Below, piece after piece: positions 45,381 to 54,558 of a stretch of 63,055 nt of DNA (positions are counted from its first letter, which is position 1; every line of letters starts with the position of its first letter). The notes below the pieces were generated by a model. It was not told where the DNA came from. It saw only the letters and a program-made list of their open reading frames with translations, and did not search any database. Source of the DNA: an uncultured Bacteroidales bacterium. Its GTDB lineage: Bacteria > Bacteroidota > Bacteroidia > Bacteroidales > Bacteroidaceae. The position numbers and the translations under genes are program-made. The stretch lies in assembly GCA_937898885.1 (NCBI GenBank), contig CALDKD010000120.1, forward strand, positions 1 through 63,055. Reading direction: 5' to 3'.

Positions 45381-46244
45381 ATGTCACTTAAAGAGATAAA
45401 AGCCAGGATAGCATCCGTAAGTAACACCCGCAAGACCACATCTGCAATGAAGATGGTCTCGTCGGTGAAGCTCCGCAAGGCACAGCAGGCTGTTCAGTCT
45501 GCATTGCCATATGTGGAGCAACTGGACAATATTCTTAACGGACTGGCCTCAATGCCTGATTTGAGGTGCGTCCCGATGCTTTGTGAGCGTACTGTTCATC
45601 GTGTCGCAATAATTGTTGTCTCGTCAGACTCCAGCCTGTGTGGCGGGTTCAATGCCAATATTATCAGACATTCCAGCGGCTTGTACTACAAGTGCAGGCA
45701 GGAGTATGGCACTGACCCTCTGCTATACACCATAGGACTCAAGGTGACCGAGCATTACCGGAAACAGGGAGTTGAGAATAACAGCTTTTACAGCAATATC
45801 CTGGCCAGACGTGAGTATAAGGATGCCGCATCGCTGGCAGATGACTTGATGGAGATGTTCGCAAACAACACAATTGACAAGGTTATACTCTGCTATACTC
45901 ATTTCAAGACGGCCGGCACACAGAGAATAGTAGAGGAGCAGTTGCTGCCGGTATCCCTTCACGGGCAGGATGACAGTGGGTTGGACCGGGATTTCATTCT
46001 GGAGCCATCGGCCGACGGCCTTCTCTCCACACTCCTTCCTCAAGTAATCAGAATGAGGCTATATACGGCATTGCTGGATTCATTCTGCTCAGAGCAGGCG
46101 GCACGTGTAATAGCAATGCAGGCGGCTACAGACAATGCCGACAACCTGATAGGCGAGCTTACGCTTCAGTACAACAAATTACGTCAGCAAGCCATTACCA
46201 ATGAGCTGCTCGACCTTGCCGGCGGGCAGATAGAAAACAGATAA
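45381..46244 (+). CDS. atpG: ATP synthase F1 subunit gamma
   Basis: This 287-residue rotor subunit has the expected N-terminal helix (KEIKARIASVSNTRKTTSAMKMVS) and C-terminal helix with MQAATDNADNLIGELTLQYNKLRQ. A Cys/Gly-rich turn (DSSLCGGFNANI) matches the family. It is the last ATP synthase gene, 9 bp after atpA. Confidence 0.97.
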   Translation: MSLKEIKARIASVSNTRKTTSAMKMVSSVKLRKAQQAVQSALPYVEQLDNILNGLASMPDLRCVPMLCERTVHRVAIIVVSSDSSLCGGFNANIIRHSSGLYYKCRQEYGTDPLLYTIGLKVTEHYRKQGVENNSFYSNILARREYKDAASLADDLMEMFANNTIDKVILCYTHFKTAGTQRIVEEQLLPVSLHGQDDSGLDRDFILEPSADGLLSTLLPQVIRMRLYTALLDSFCSEQAARVIAMQAATDNADNLIGELTLQYNKLRQQAITNELLDLAGGQIENR

Positions 46245-46250
46245 TCAGAA

Positions 46251-47276
46251 ATGAGTGAGCAACAGATAACCGCGCTTGCATTGCACTATGTGGGCAATCA
46301 GGCCAATGATGAGCCATTCGTGCTCTCAAAGAGACTTTTCGCACTGGACAAGGATATGAACCTGCTTCTTACGGACTGGTTCATTGGGGCTTTCAAATCG
46401 GAGGAAAGGTATCGTTTCTACGATAACATAGATCTTGAGATGAACCGTGTATATAAGGTGGTGTCAGACATCTTCGATAATCCCGACCGCCTGTTTGATT
46501 TCTCTGTTGATCTGGCAACCCATCTGTATGAGAATTGCGATCATCCCAAAATAAAAGGCGGAGATTTCTATGTGGTACGTTTCAGCGGCCTTAGCGCAGG
46601 TACTGAGGCGTGCGATGCCATAGGCCTGTTCAAGATTGAGAACAAGGATACATTCCTCACTGTAGAGCCGGACACCGATGGCTTCGATATCAGTCAGGTA
46701 CAAGGTGTTAATCTGAAGAAACTTGATAAAGGCTGCCTCATACTAAACCACGAGCGTGAGCAGGGTTACTATGTGATGGTTGTGGATAACACCAACCGCA
46801 GCGAGGCTGCGTATTGGGTTGATGATTTTCTGCATCTTACCCGCCGCCAGGATGCCTACTTCCAGACCGAGAACGCCCTTACAATGTGCCGAAACTATCT
46901 GGCTGAGCAGCTTCCCACCGATTTTGAGGTGAGTCGTGCAGACCAGGTTGATATGCTAAACCGCTCGCTCAATTACTTCAAGAAAGAACCGAAATTCGAG
47001 CTGCAGTCATTCGAGCAGCAGGTTATGGCTCAGCCTGAGGTCATCGGCAAGTTCGATGAGTATCGCAAGCGCTATCAGGAAGAGCGTCAGCTGGACCTTG
47101 AGGAGAACTTCGATGTGAATCCAACTGCCGTAAAAAAGCAGACCCGTGCGTTCAAGAGCGTAATCAAGCTTGACAAGAACTTCCACATCTACATACACGG
47201 CAACCGCGACCTGGTAGAGCAGGGCGAGGACGCTCACGGCAAGTTCTACAAACTCTATTATAAGGAAGAGTCCTGA
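46251..47276 (+). CDS. Nucleoid-associated protein (NdpA/YejK family)
   Basis: This 341-residue protein matches the 37-kDa nucleoid-associated family, with YVVRFSGLSAG, VQGVNLKKLDKGCLI-like strands and YWVDDFLHLTRRQDAYF in the middle. Members bind DNA and sit on the nucleoid. The gene starts 6 bp after atpG on the same strand, so it may be co-transcribed with the ATP synthase, but the functional link is unknown. Confidence 0.88.
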   Translation: MSEQQITALALHYVGNQANDEPFVLSKRLFALDKDMNLLLTDWFIGAFKSEERYRFYDNIDLEMNRVYKVVSDIFDNPDRLFDFSVDLATHLYENCDHPKIKGGDFYVVRFSGLSAGTEACDAIGLFKIENKDTFLTVEPDTDGFDISQVQGVNLKKLDKGCLILNHEREQGYYVMVVDNTNRSEAAYWVDDFLHLTRRQDAYFQTENALTMCRNYLAEQLPTDFEVSRADQVDMLNRSLNYFKKEPKFELQSFEQQVMAQPEVIGKFDEYRKRYQEERQLDLEENFDVNPTAVKKQTRAFKSVIKLDKNFHIYIHGNRDLVEQGEDAHGKFYKLYYKEES

Positions 47277-47307
47277 AGCCGGCAGGCAATGGGCCTGAGT
47301 CCCTGTG

Positions 47308-48117
47308 CTATTTTTTAGCGAATTTTGCGGACATCAGTCTCACGAACTCCTTCTCCCAGACAGGGCGCTCGTGTCCTCCCGGATATGTCCAATTGGTAAC
47401 AGAGCCTCCGCGCTTGCGGATGGACTGTATCAGGTTTGGGAAATAGTCAAAGGACATACCTGTCTCTTCCTTCGCGCCCCAGCAAATCTTGTATGCCACA
47501 GGAGTATCCAGCATACCGTGGGTTGAAATGTCTGAACAGACTGGAGAGAAGCACCAGTACTCGTGGAACAGCTCCGGATGAATCATGCTGACAGTCAGTC
47601 CGAAATCCGCGCTGTTTGATGTTCCGTAATAGACTCGTCCGTCGCGCTCTGCCGATATAGAGTATCTTTTCTCTGCGGCAGGTATCAGCTCGTTTACAAA
47701 ATAATCAAGATGCTTGTCAAAAATATCCTTCAGCTCAGGTGCCTGCAATGCTAATGTCTCCAGATACTCGGCATTACGCACGGCCAGGTCAAAGCCCGGG
47801 ATGCGTGTCTGGTCCTCGTACGAGCAAACCACAACAACAGGCTCTATTTTGTTGTTGTCAATGAGTGAGTCCATCAGATGGCAGTATTCGCCTGTGGAGA
47901 ACACCAGACCATCCTCCATATAGACAACAGGGTAGGTGGCATTGTCACTGTAACCTTTTGGCAGATATACGCCCACCGTACGCTCTGTGCCTATTGCAGA
48001 GCTGTTTATCTGAAACTCCTCGTAAACCGATGCCGCCGTGTCTTCTGTAGTCTTTTTAGTGCCGCACCCTGTGGCGAGCATTGCGCAGACCATCGCTATG
48101 ACTGATATTCTTCTCAT
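47308..48117 (-). CDS. Esterase D-like alpha/beta hydrolase, lipoprotein
   Basis: This 269-residue protein has a lipobox (LATGC) after a short signal. It resembles the putative esterase (Esterase D/enterochelin esterase) family, with RTVGVYLPKGYSDNATYPVVYMEDG early, a likely nucleophile Ser in YGTSNSADFG (in place of the more usual GxSxGG), and a C-terminal His in YPGGHERP. The substrate is unknown. It is convergent with the NdpA gene and divergent from the outer-membrane barrel gene. Confidence 0.85.
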   Translation of the reverse strand: MRRISVIAMVCAMLATGCGTKKTTEDTAASVYEEFQINSSAIGTERTVGVYLPKGYSDNATYPVVYMEDGLVFSTGEYCHLMDSLIDNNKIEPVVVVCSYEDQTRIPGFDLAVRNAEYLETLALQAPELKDIFDKHLDYFVNELIPAAEKRYSISAERDGRVYYGTSNSADFGLTVSMIHPELFHEYWCFSPVCSDISTHGMLDTPVAYKICWGAKEETGMSFDYFPNLIQSIRKRGGSVTNWTYPGGHERPVWEKEFVRLMSAKFAKK

Positions 48118-48359
48118 TTCGGTGTGAAATTCTATTTTGTAACCGCGAAATTATACAATTATTCATTATCTGATTAAACCTTTTCACGTTCTTTCAATCT
48201 CAATATCGGTAAGTAAAACTAACAACAACGGCAACAATGGCCTCCTACGCCACTTTTTTAGTAAATTCAAGCTGTTTTCCGGTCGGGAGATTTAACTTTT
48301 GGCCTGAATCTTGTTAGTTATATACGAGGAATCAAAAACAATTAAATACTATTTCAACA
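48118..48359. other. Divergent intergenic region, promoters only
   Basis: This 242-bp gap separates the esterase from the barrel gene. On the minus strand TAATTTCG (48153-48146) could be the esterase -7 element. On the plus strand TAACTTTTG (around 48293) is a weak -7 candidate for the barrel gene. I see no gene or RNA. Confidence 0.4.
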
Positions 48360-51300
48360 ATGAGGAAATTTTCAATCGTGTCTGTGATGCTGCTGCTTAT
48401 GGCTATGGCGGTATCCGCTCAGACAAAAGGTAATCTGACAATCAAGGGCTCACTCTTTGATTTCGGCAGTGCAGAGCCGCTTTATCCTGCCAACGTGCAG
48501 GTGCTGGCATTGCCGGACTCAACTTATGTGACAGGTGTATCAAGTGAGGAGAATGGCGCATTCTCAATCTCCGGCCTTGGCGCTGGAAGCTATGTGATCC
48601 GTGTATCATTCATCGGATACGTCACAACAGAGAAGAACATCACCCTTAAGGCCAACAGCAAGACCACCGACCTTGGTAAGATAACACTTAAGGCCGATGC
48701 GCAGATGCTGAAGGAGGTTGCCGTAACAGCAGCCGTATCAAAGGTACAGATGGTCAACGATACAGTCGTGTTCAATGGCGATGCCTACCATCTTCCTGAG
48801 GGCGCTACCGTAGAGGAGCTCGTTCGTCGTCTGCCGGGTGTGCAGATTGGCAGTGACGGCAACATCACTGTAAATGGCAAGAGCGTCTCCAGAATTCTTG
48901 TAAACGGCAAGGAGTTCTTCAACAACGATAGAAGCGTTGCCCTGCAGAACCTTACAGCCGATATGATTCAGAAGGTAAAGGCATACGACAAGCAGAGCGA
49001 CAACGCCCGTATGACCGGTATCGATGACGGCGAGGAAGAGACAGTTCTTGACCTTCAGGTTAAGAAGGGTATGGCTCAGGGTTGGTTCGGCAACATCACA
49101 GCCGGCTACGGCCGTCCTACCAAGGAGAATGAGTATGACATCAATAACCTCTATACCGTATCAGCAAACGTTAACCGTTTCGCAGAGGACCGTCAGATGA
49201 CAATCCTTGGATCATACGGTAACACCCGTGGCGGTGGCGTAGGCGGTTTTGGCGGCATGCGTGGTATGGGCAGCTTCGGCGGTGGCGGCGGTGTATCAAC
49301 ATCGGGCCAGCTTGGTCTTAACTTCGCGCGCAACATCGGCGAGGAGGTATATAGCGACTCCTATAAATATGAGATAGGTGGTAGCGTCAACTACTCACAC
49401 AACTCATCAGACAACCGTTCCAAGACCTCAAGCGAGAACTTCAACTATGGAATGACCACATTCTCGAACAGCACTTCTGAGAGCCTCAGCACCAGCGACA
49501 ACATCAACGGCCAGCTCCGTTTCGAGTGGAATGCCAACGAATATACCAGCCTTGTATTCACACCGCAGGTATCATACTCAAGGTCAAACTCAAGCAGCAA
49601 GAGCCAGTCAGCATCATTCGACTATGACCCGTATAAATTTGTATCCAATCCTCTTGTAGTACTGGATTTCGCAAATTACAAGGATTCCACAATTCAGGCC
49701 CGTCAGAAACTTCTTGACTCAAAGATTGAGAGCGGTGAGATTGCCGATGCTACAATGGAAATGATTGATTCTTTGATTGATTCAAGACGTAACAGCCAGA
49801 ACAGTATCAACAAGAGCGAGAGCCAGACCTTCTCAACAAGCGGTAACCTGCAGTTCGTTCACCGTTTCAATATGAACGGCAGAAACATCTCTTTCCGTGC
49901 CAACTACTCTTATTCAGATGGCAGCAGCAAGCAGTTCTCACGCAACGACCAGTATCAGCAGACTATGATACCAGGCGCCACCGGACAGTCACTGCTCAAC
50001 AGATACACCGACTCTCCGTCACCGTCACTCAACCTGAGCGGCCAGGTGTCATATACCGAGCCTATCGCGAACAAGACATACATCCAGGCCTCATATCAGG
50101 TCTCATTCCGCCGCTCCAACAGCGACCGTTCGACATATGACCTTAGAGACCTTATTCCAGGGTGGGGTATTGACGACTACTGGGATCTGGGCAATGTTCT
50201 GGATACCCTGCCTAGAGATGAGCAGCTCAGCCAGAAGAGCTACTACGACAACCTGGACCAGACCATCCAGCTGCAGTTCCGCAAGCAGGATGACAACTAC
50301 AACTTCACCATCGGTGCAAGCCTGCTGCCACAGTATTCAGCAATGAACTACTCATATATGAACGTAAAGGACACCATCCTTGACCGTACAGTATTCAACT
50401 GGACTCCTACAGTAAGCTTCCGCTACCGTTGGACACGTCAGGAGCAGATCAACATCAGCTACAACGGCCGTTCAAGCCAGCCTTCAATGACAGACCTTAT
50501 GGACATCACCGATAACAGCAACCCGTTGTCAGTATCCAAGGGTAATCCTGATCTGAAGCCTACATTCTCAAACAACTTCAACATCAGCTATAGCAAGTAC
50601 AATCCTGTAAACATGTTCAGCTTCTCTGCGAACGCGCGTTTCAGCAACACATTGCGTAACATCAGCCAGTTGTCGGCCGTTGACGAGATAACCCGTATGT
50701 CAATCCGCCAGCCGTTGAATATGGATGGATTCTTCTCCAACTGGAACTCATCCCTCTCACTCAACCTCAATGGCGCACTGCCAGACCAGCGTTTCACATT
50801 CAGCTCATCAACATCTGGTCAGTTCCAGCACCAGAAGGGTTGGTCTGCAACCTTCAAGTCAAACAATCCGTTGTTTGATATTCGCAAGACTATCGATTCA
50901 TTCAGCGACATCAAGGAGAGCTCAACCAATACTGTCACTGGCAGTGAGAGACTTGACGCCTCTTATCGCGACGAGTGGGTAGAGGTGACTCTTATGGGTA
51001 ACGTAACCTACCGACACTCCACCAACAACCTGCTTCCAGACAGAAATATGGATACCTGGGACTTCTCATACGGTCCTTCAGCATCATTCCTGCTTCCTTG
51101 GCATCAGGCACGTATCATCACAGACCTCAGCATGAGCAGCCGTCGTGGTTATGCATCAGCGGAGATGAACACCAACGAGCTTATCTGGAACGCACAGGTA
51201 CAGTTCTCATTCATCAAGAACAAGGCGACATTGGCTGTAGCACTGTACGATATCCTGCATCAGCGTAGCGATGTAAGACGTAATATGTCTTCATACTCAC

Positions 51301-51542
51301 GTACCGATACATACACCAACAATATCAACAGCTACTTCCTTGTAACCTTCAACTATCGTCTCTCTATGTTCGGTGACCGTGATGCCCGTCAGAGCATGCG
51401 TGCAGCCGGCCGTGGTATGATGATGGGCGGCGGTGCCGGCATGGGCGGCTTCGGCGGCGGCATGGGCGGCGGAATGCCTATGGGCGGCGGCATGGGCGGT
51501 GGCATGCCTATGGGCGGCGGCTTCGGCGGCGGTATGTTCTAA
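48360..51542 (+). CDS. Outer-membrane beta-barrel protein with carboxypeptidase-regulatory-like and plug domains
   Basis: This 1,060-residue protein starts with a signal peptide (about 1-20, ending in VSAQ) and a CarboxypepD-regulatory-like domain (about 25-110, GSLFDFGSAEPLYPANVQVL). A plug-type region follows (LPEGATVEELVRRLPGVQIG, NGKEFFNNDRSVALQNLTADM). The remainder looks like a large barrel with alternating aromatic and polar residues. It resembles the TonB-dependent/OMP beta-barrel family of Bacteroidota, but I see no SusD partner nearby. Two low-complexity parts are odd: a Gly/Met/Phe loop near 298-318, and a C-terminal tail of about 44 residues (about 1017-1060) of Gly, Met, Phe, Pro and Ala. 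Confidence 0.85.
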   Translation: MRKFSIVSVMLLLMAMAVSAQTKGNLTIKGSLFDFGSAEPLYPANVQVLALPDSTYVTGVSSEENGAFSISGLGAGSYVIRVSFIGYVTTEKNITLKANSKTTDLGKITLKADAQMLKEVAVTAAVSKVQMVNDTVVFNGDAYHLPEGATVEELVRRLPGVQIGSDGNITVNGKSVSRILVNGKEFFNNDRSVALQNLTADMIQKVKAYDKQSDNARMTGIDDGEEETVLDLQVKKGMAQGWFGNITAGYGRPTKENEYDINNLYTVSANVNRFAEDRQMTILGSYGNTRGGGVGGFGGMRGMGSFGGGGGVSTSGQLGLNFARNIGEEVYSDSYKYEIGGSVNYSHNSSDNRSKTSSENFNYGMTTFSNSTSESLSTSDNINGQLRFEWNANEYTSLVFTPQVSYSRSNSSSKSQSASFDYDPYKFVSNPLVVLDFANYKDSTIQARQKLLDSKIESGEIADATMEMIDSLIDSRRNSQNSINKSESQTFSTSGNLQFVHRFNMNGRNISFRANYSYSDGSSKQFSRNDQYQQTMIPGATGQSLLNRYTDSPSPSLNLSGQVSYTEPIANKTYIQASYQVSFRRSNSDRSTYDLRDLIPGWGIDDYWDLGNVLDTLPRDEQLSQKSYYDNLDQTIQLQFRKQDDNYNFTIGASLLPQYSAMNYSYMNVKDTILDRTVFNWTPTVSFRYRWTRQEQINISYNGRSSQPSMTDLMDITDNSNPLSVSKGNPDLKPTFSNNFNISYSKYNPVNMFSFSANARFSNTLRNISQLSAVDEITRMSIRQPLNMDGFFSNWNSSLSLNLNGALPDQRFTFSSSTSGQFQHQKGWSATFKSNNPLFDIRKTIDSFSDIKESSTNTVTGSERLDASYRDEWVEVTLMGNVTYRHSTNNLLPDRNMDTWDFSYGPSASFLLPWHQARIITDLSMSSRRGYASAEMNTNELIWNAQVQFSFIKNKATLAVALYDILHQRSDVRRNMSSYSRTDTYTNNINSYFLVTFNYRLSMFGDRDARQSMRAAGRGMMMGGGAGMGGFGGGMGGGMPMGGGMGGGMPMGGGFGGGMF

Positions 51543-51564
51543 GCCTTACCAACAATACTAAGTC

Positions 51565-51601
51565 AGCGGGTCAGGGGAAAGGTCCCTTGACCTGCTTTTT
51601 T
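51565..51601 (+). terminator. Rho-independent terminator of the barrel gene
   Basis: AGCGGGTCAGGG pairs with CCCTTGACCTGCT (wobble and one bulge) and is followed by TTTTTT. It lies 22 bp after the stop. Confidence 0.85.
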
Positions 51602-51796
51602 GTGTAAATTGGCAAATTGACTTTTGTGCTTTACCGATTCCTATATAAGAACGTAAACTTTTTCATTCAACAAACTATGTGTGTTGTTCAAAATGATTAA
51701 TTTTGCCCATTGAAAAAGTGTTGTGCTTCCATATTGAATTAGTTTGTACAACAAGAAAACCATAGGTAACTCAAATATTATTAATAACTTTATCTT

Positions 51797-52402
51797 ATGA
51801 GGAAAATTCAGATTGCTTTTTTTGCGGCCCTTTTCATGTTAACGTTCGCAGCATGCTCCAAGGAGGAACAGAAAAAGGCCGATGAGGCCCCGGTATGTCA
51901 GACAATTGAATTCCACATCAATTGGAGTGATATGTCAGAAGATATTTTCAACAATTTTAAAATCACTGTAAGTGGAAAGGATTTCAATGGCGAATCTTTC
52001 ACTGGAGATATTGCAGCAGTGTACGGTGGTTATAAATTCGTTAAGGAAAATGTCAACATCGACAACATAGACGACAATTGCCCGTTTACCTATAAAATTG
52101 CTGTTGAGGATAGGGATGGCTCCGGAGATGAGAGCAAGGAATATAGCTATCAGTTCAAGATGCAGGTTTACGCCGTATTCAAGGATGCTGATGGCAAGGA
52201 ATTATATACCGGATCTGCCGAAGAAAGTACAAAGGATATTATAGTAAATGCGGACTTCGCCAAATCGCCTAAGGTACAAGGGTTTGAAAAATTCAAGAAG
52301 CTAGTCGGCGCGGCGATTGCCAGCGATGAGCGCACCTACGTCTTCTTCAGAGGTCAGAGCTCTTATACTGGAGAGTATTTCTTCTCACATGGCACCAAAT
52401 AA
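51797..52402 (+). CDS. Small lipoprotein of unknown function
   Basis: This 201-residue protein has a lipoprotein signal with lipobox LTFAACSK. The rest is a mix of beta strands and acidic loops (for example DNIDDNCPFTYKIAVEDRDGSGDE), with no recognised domain. A -7-like TAATTTTG lies about 100 bp upstream. It is followed by a long hairpin and then convergent genes. It is probably a periplasmic or surface protein. Function unknown. Confidence 0.8.
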   Translation: MRKIQIAFFAALFMLTFAACSKEEQKKADEAPVCQTIEFHINWSDMSEDIFNNFKITVSGKDFNGESFTGDIAAVYGGYKFVKENVNIDNIDDNCPFTYKIAVEDRDGSGDESKEYSYQFKMQVYAVFKDADGKELYTGSAEESTKDIIVNADFAKSPKVQGFEKFKKLVGAAIASDERTYVFFRGQSSYTGEYFFSHGTK

Positions 52403-52472
52403 GCCGGTATCAAATCCGCGGCATCTCAATCTTGATGATATTGGAATGGCGGGTGATTCATTGCTGTGAAAA

Positions 52473-52507
52473 AGAAGTTCCAGACACTATGTGTGTCTGG
52501 AACTTCT
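52473..52507. terminator. Perfect 15-bp hairpin between convergent genes
   Basis: AGAAGTTCCAGACAC (52473-52487) pairs exactly with GTGTCTGGAACTTCT (52493-52507), with a five-base loop. It lies between the stops of two convergent genes, so it probably ends transcription from both sides. Confidence 0.75.
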
Positions 52508-52537
52508 GACTTAATAACACATACGTAACTGATTCTG

Positions 52538-52858
52538 TTATTTTGCTTTCAAGTTATTCCAATTATTGACAGCCTTCTCGAATGTCATTGCCGGGTCATT
52601 GTCGAACTGTTCTCTGATGAATTGGTTGTACTTGAACTGAGGCCATATCGGCAGTCGCTCTTCTCTTGCCCTATGGGATATCTCCTTGTATGCAGCGCAT
52701 GCATCTCCAAGAGTCTTGTCGGGATTCTCATGCAACCACTGCTGGAACGGGACAAGGAAATGAAACCCCTTGCCGAGCCTGTCCTTGAAATAGACACGAA
52801 GGTCTTGGGAGCACTTTATGTCAGTGCCGATAATTGTTGTATCGTTATAGTTCCTCAT
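52538..52858 (-). CDS. DUF6434-like small protein
   Basis: This 106-residue soluble, basic protein has the opening IIGTDIKCSQDLRVYFKDRLGKGFHFLVPFQQWLHENPDKT, which I associate with the DUF6434 family. It has no signal peptide and no catalytic motif I recognise. It starts 14 bp before the nhaC stop and on the same strand, suggesting translation coupling. Function unknown. Confidence 0.75.
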   Translation of the reverse strand: MRNYNDTTIIGTDIKCSQDLRVYFKDRLGKGFHFLVPFQQWLHENPDKTLGDACAAYKEISHRAREERLPIWPQFKYNQFIREQFDNDPAMTFEKAVNNWNNLKAK

Positions 52859-54311
52859 AACGCTCTGTCGCTAATGCTTGTTTGCGGAATATTATCTTAT
52901 ATCCCAATGCTGCCACAAGTATGGACATACAGGGGGAGAGAATGTTGAAGAAACAGTATGGCAGATACTCCACAGTAGGCACGTGGAGCACCGTGGACTG
53001 GGTCATGCCGCAGGAATTCCAGGGAATGAGCACAGATGTGACCGTTGCTGAGTCCTCGGTGCTGCGGCTCAGCAGACGTCCCTCATAGCCAAGGTCTGCG
53101 TACAGTTTCTTGAACAGACTGGAGGTCAGGATTATGGAAAGATACTGGTCTCCCATAGTCATATTGCAGAAAACGCCTGTTCCTACTGTGGAGGCTACAA
53201 GCCCGGTACGCGATCTCACACTGCGTGTGAACCTTTCCGTGATGCTCTGTATCATTCCGCTGCCCTTTAGCACTCCTCCGAACGAGGCGGCGCAGATGAT
53301 GAGGAAAATAGTGGGCAGCATACCGTTCATACCATGCGTGGCTATCAGATCGTTCATTCCGGCATTGCCGCAATCTATTGCGGTGTCGCCGAAAAACGAC
53401 GTTACGGTTCCCTTGAATGCCGATTCAAATGTGAGTGTGCTTCCGCCTCCTATCTCCGCAACGATTCCGGGCTGAGCTATGAGGGCGAGTATGCCTGCCA
53501 TCAGTGATGCCAGAAGCAGAGTCAGGAGTGCAGGCATCTTCCGGGCTATCATAATACCCGTCAGGACCGGCACAACGAATACCCAAGGTGTGATATTGAA
53601 CTTACTGGAAAGAACGTTGGCCATCTGGTCAGCCTCGCAGGCAGCCTGTGACGCATGGCATAGGCTCACCACCAGGAAAATGATAAGTGCGATAACAAAA
53701 GACGGCACCGTAGTTATCATCATGTATCGTATGTGTGTGAAGAGCGGAATTTCCGCGCACGATGAGGCAAGCACTGTGGTATCAGAGAGAGGCGATATCT
53801 TGTCTCCGAAATATGCCCCCGAAATGATGGCTCCGGCCGTCCAGGCAGGAGAATAACCCTGTGCGCTGCCTATCGCGATCAGAGCGACACCTATGGTGGC
53901 GACTGTTGTCCACGAACTGCCGGTGACCAGCGACACCAGGGCGCAGATCAGACAGACTGCAAAGAGAAATATTGACGGAGAGATAATTTTCAATCCGTAG
54001 CAGATGAATGTAGGTACAATGCCGCTGATCATCCAGCTTCCACCTATAGTGCCTATCATAAGCAGTATCAGGATTGCCGTTCCAATGCTCTTGATATTGT
54101 CGTTTATCGCATCTCCAAGCTTTTCCCACGGACAGCCGTAGCCAATCATCGCTATTGCAATGGCTACGCCCATTGACGTAATCAGGGCTACCTGACTGCC
54201 TCCCAGCAGGGCATCCGCACCGAAGAATGTGATAACAAGGGCCATAAGGCCCACAAGCATTATGACTGGAATAAGTGATACCCACCAGGAAGGGGAATCC
54301 TTTCTATTCAT
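52845..54311 (-). CDS. nhaC: NhaC-family Na+/H+ antiporter
   Basis: This 488-residue protein has about eleven hydrophobic spans. Family hallmarks include GSSWTTVATIGVALIAIG, the KISPLSDTTVLASSC block, and later the GDQYLSI and CGMTQSTVL segments. NhaC proteins extrude Na+ (some exchange malate and lactate) in the inner membrane. Its stop overlaps the DUF6434-like start. Confidence 0.9.
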   Translation of the reverse strand: MNRKDSPSWWVSLIPVIMLVGLMALVITFFGADALLGGSQVALITSMGVAIAIAMIGYGCPWEKLGDAINDNIKSIGTAILILLMIGTIGGSWMISGIVPTFICYGLKIISPSIFLFAVCLICALVSLVTGSSWTTVATIGVALIAIGSAQGYSPAWTAGAIISGAYFGDKISPLSDTTVLASSCAEIPLFTHIRYMMITTVPSFVIALIIFLVVSLCHASQAACEADQMANVLSSKFNITPWVFVVPVLTGIMIARKMPALLTLLLASLMAGILALIAQPGIVAEIGGGSTLTFESAFKGTVTSFFGDTAIDCGNAGMNDLIATHGMNGMLPTIFLIICAASFGGVLKGSGMIQSITERFTRSVRSRTGLVASTVGTGVFCNMTMGDQYLSIILTSSLFKKLYADLGYEGRLLSRSTEDSATVTSVLIPWNSCGMTQSTVLHVPTVEYLPYCFFNILSPCMSILVAALGYKIIFRKQALATERYEEL

Positions 54312-54558
54312 GCCGCATTTAATTCTGTTAGCAGCCGTAAAAGTACGATATTTATTTCTCTTTAAAAAAGTTATTTTGTCAATTTCCTCTTTTCTCCGGA
54401 ATTATATTCCCTGATATTTCCAGGAATCTGGCGCGTTTTTGAGCAGTCAGAACAAGATGGCTGTGGTGATAATTGGCTGTAATATCATTATTTTTTGCTT
54501 AAAAGAGACTCTTGTCTCAAGGATTTCATAATTTTACGCCGGATTTAACATCATAAGA
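54312..54558. other. Intergenic region between nhaC and the amidase
   Basis: This 247-bp divergent gap is A+T-rich. I see a short inverted repeat GAGACTCTTGTCTC (54507-54520) and TAATTTTA at 54529-54536, but no -33 element at the normal spacing and no gene or RNA. Confidence 0.35.
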
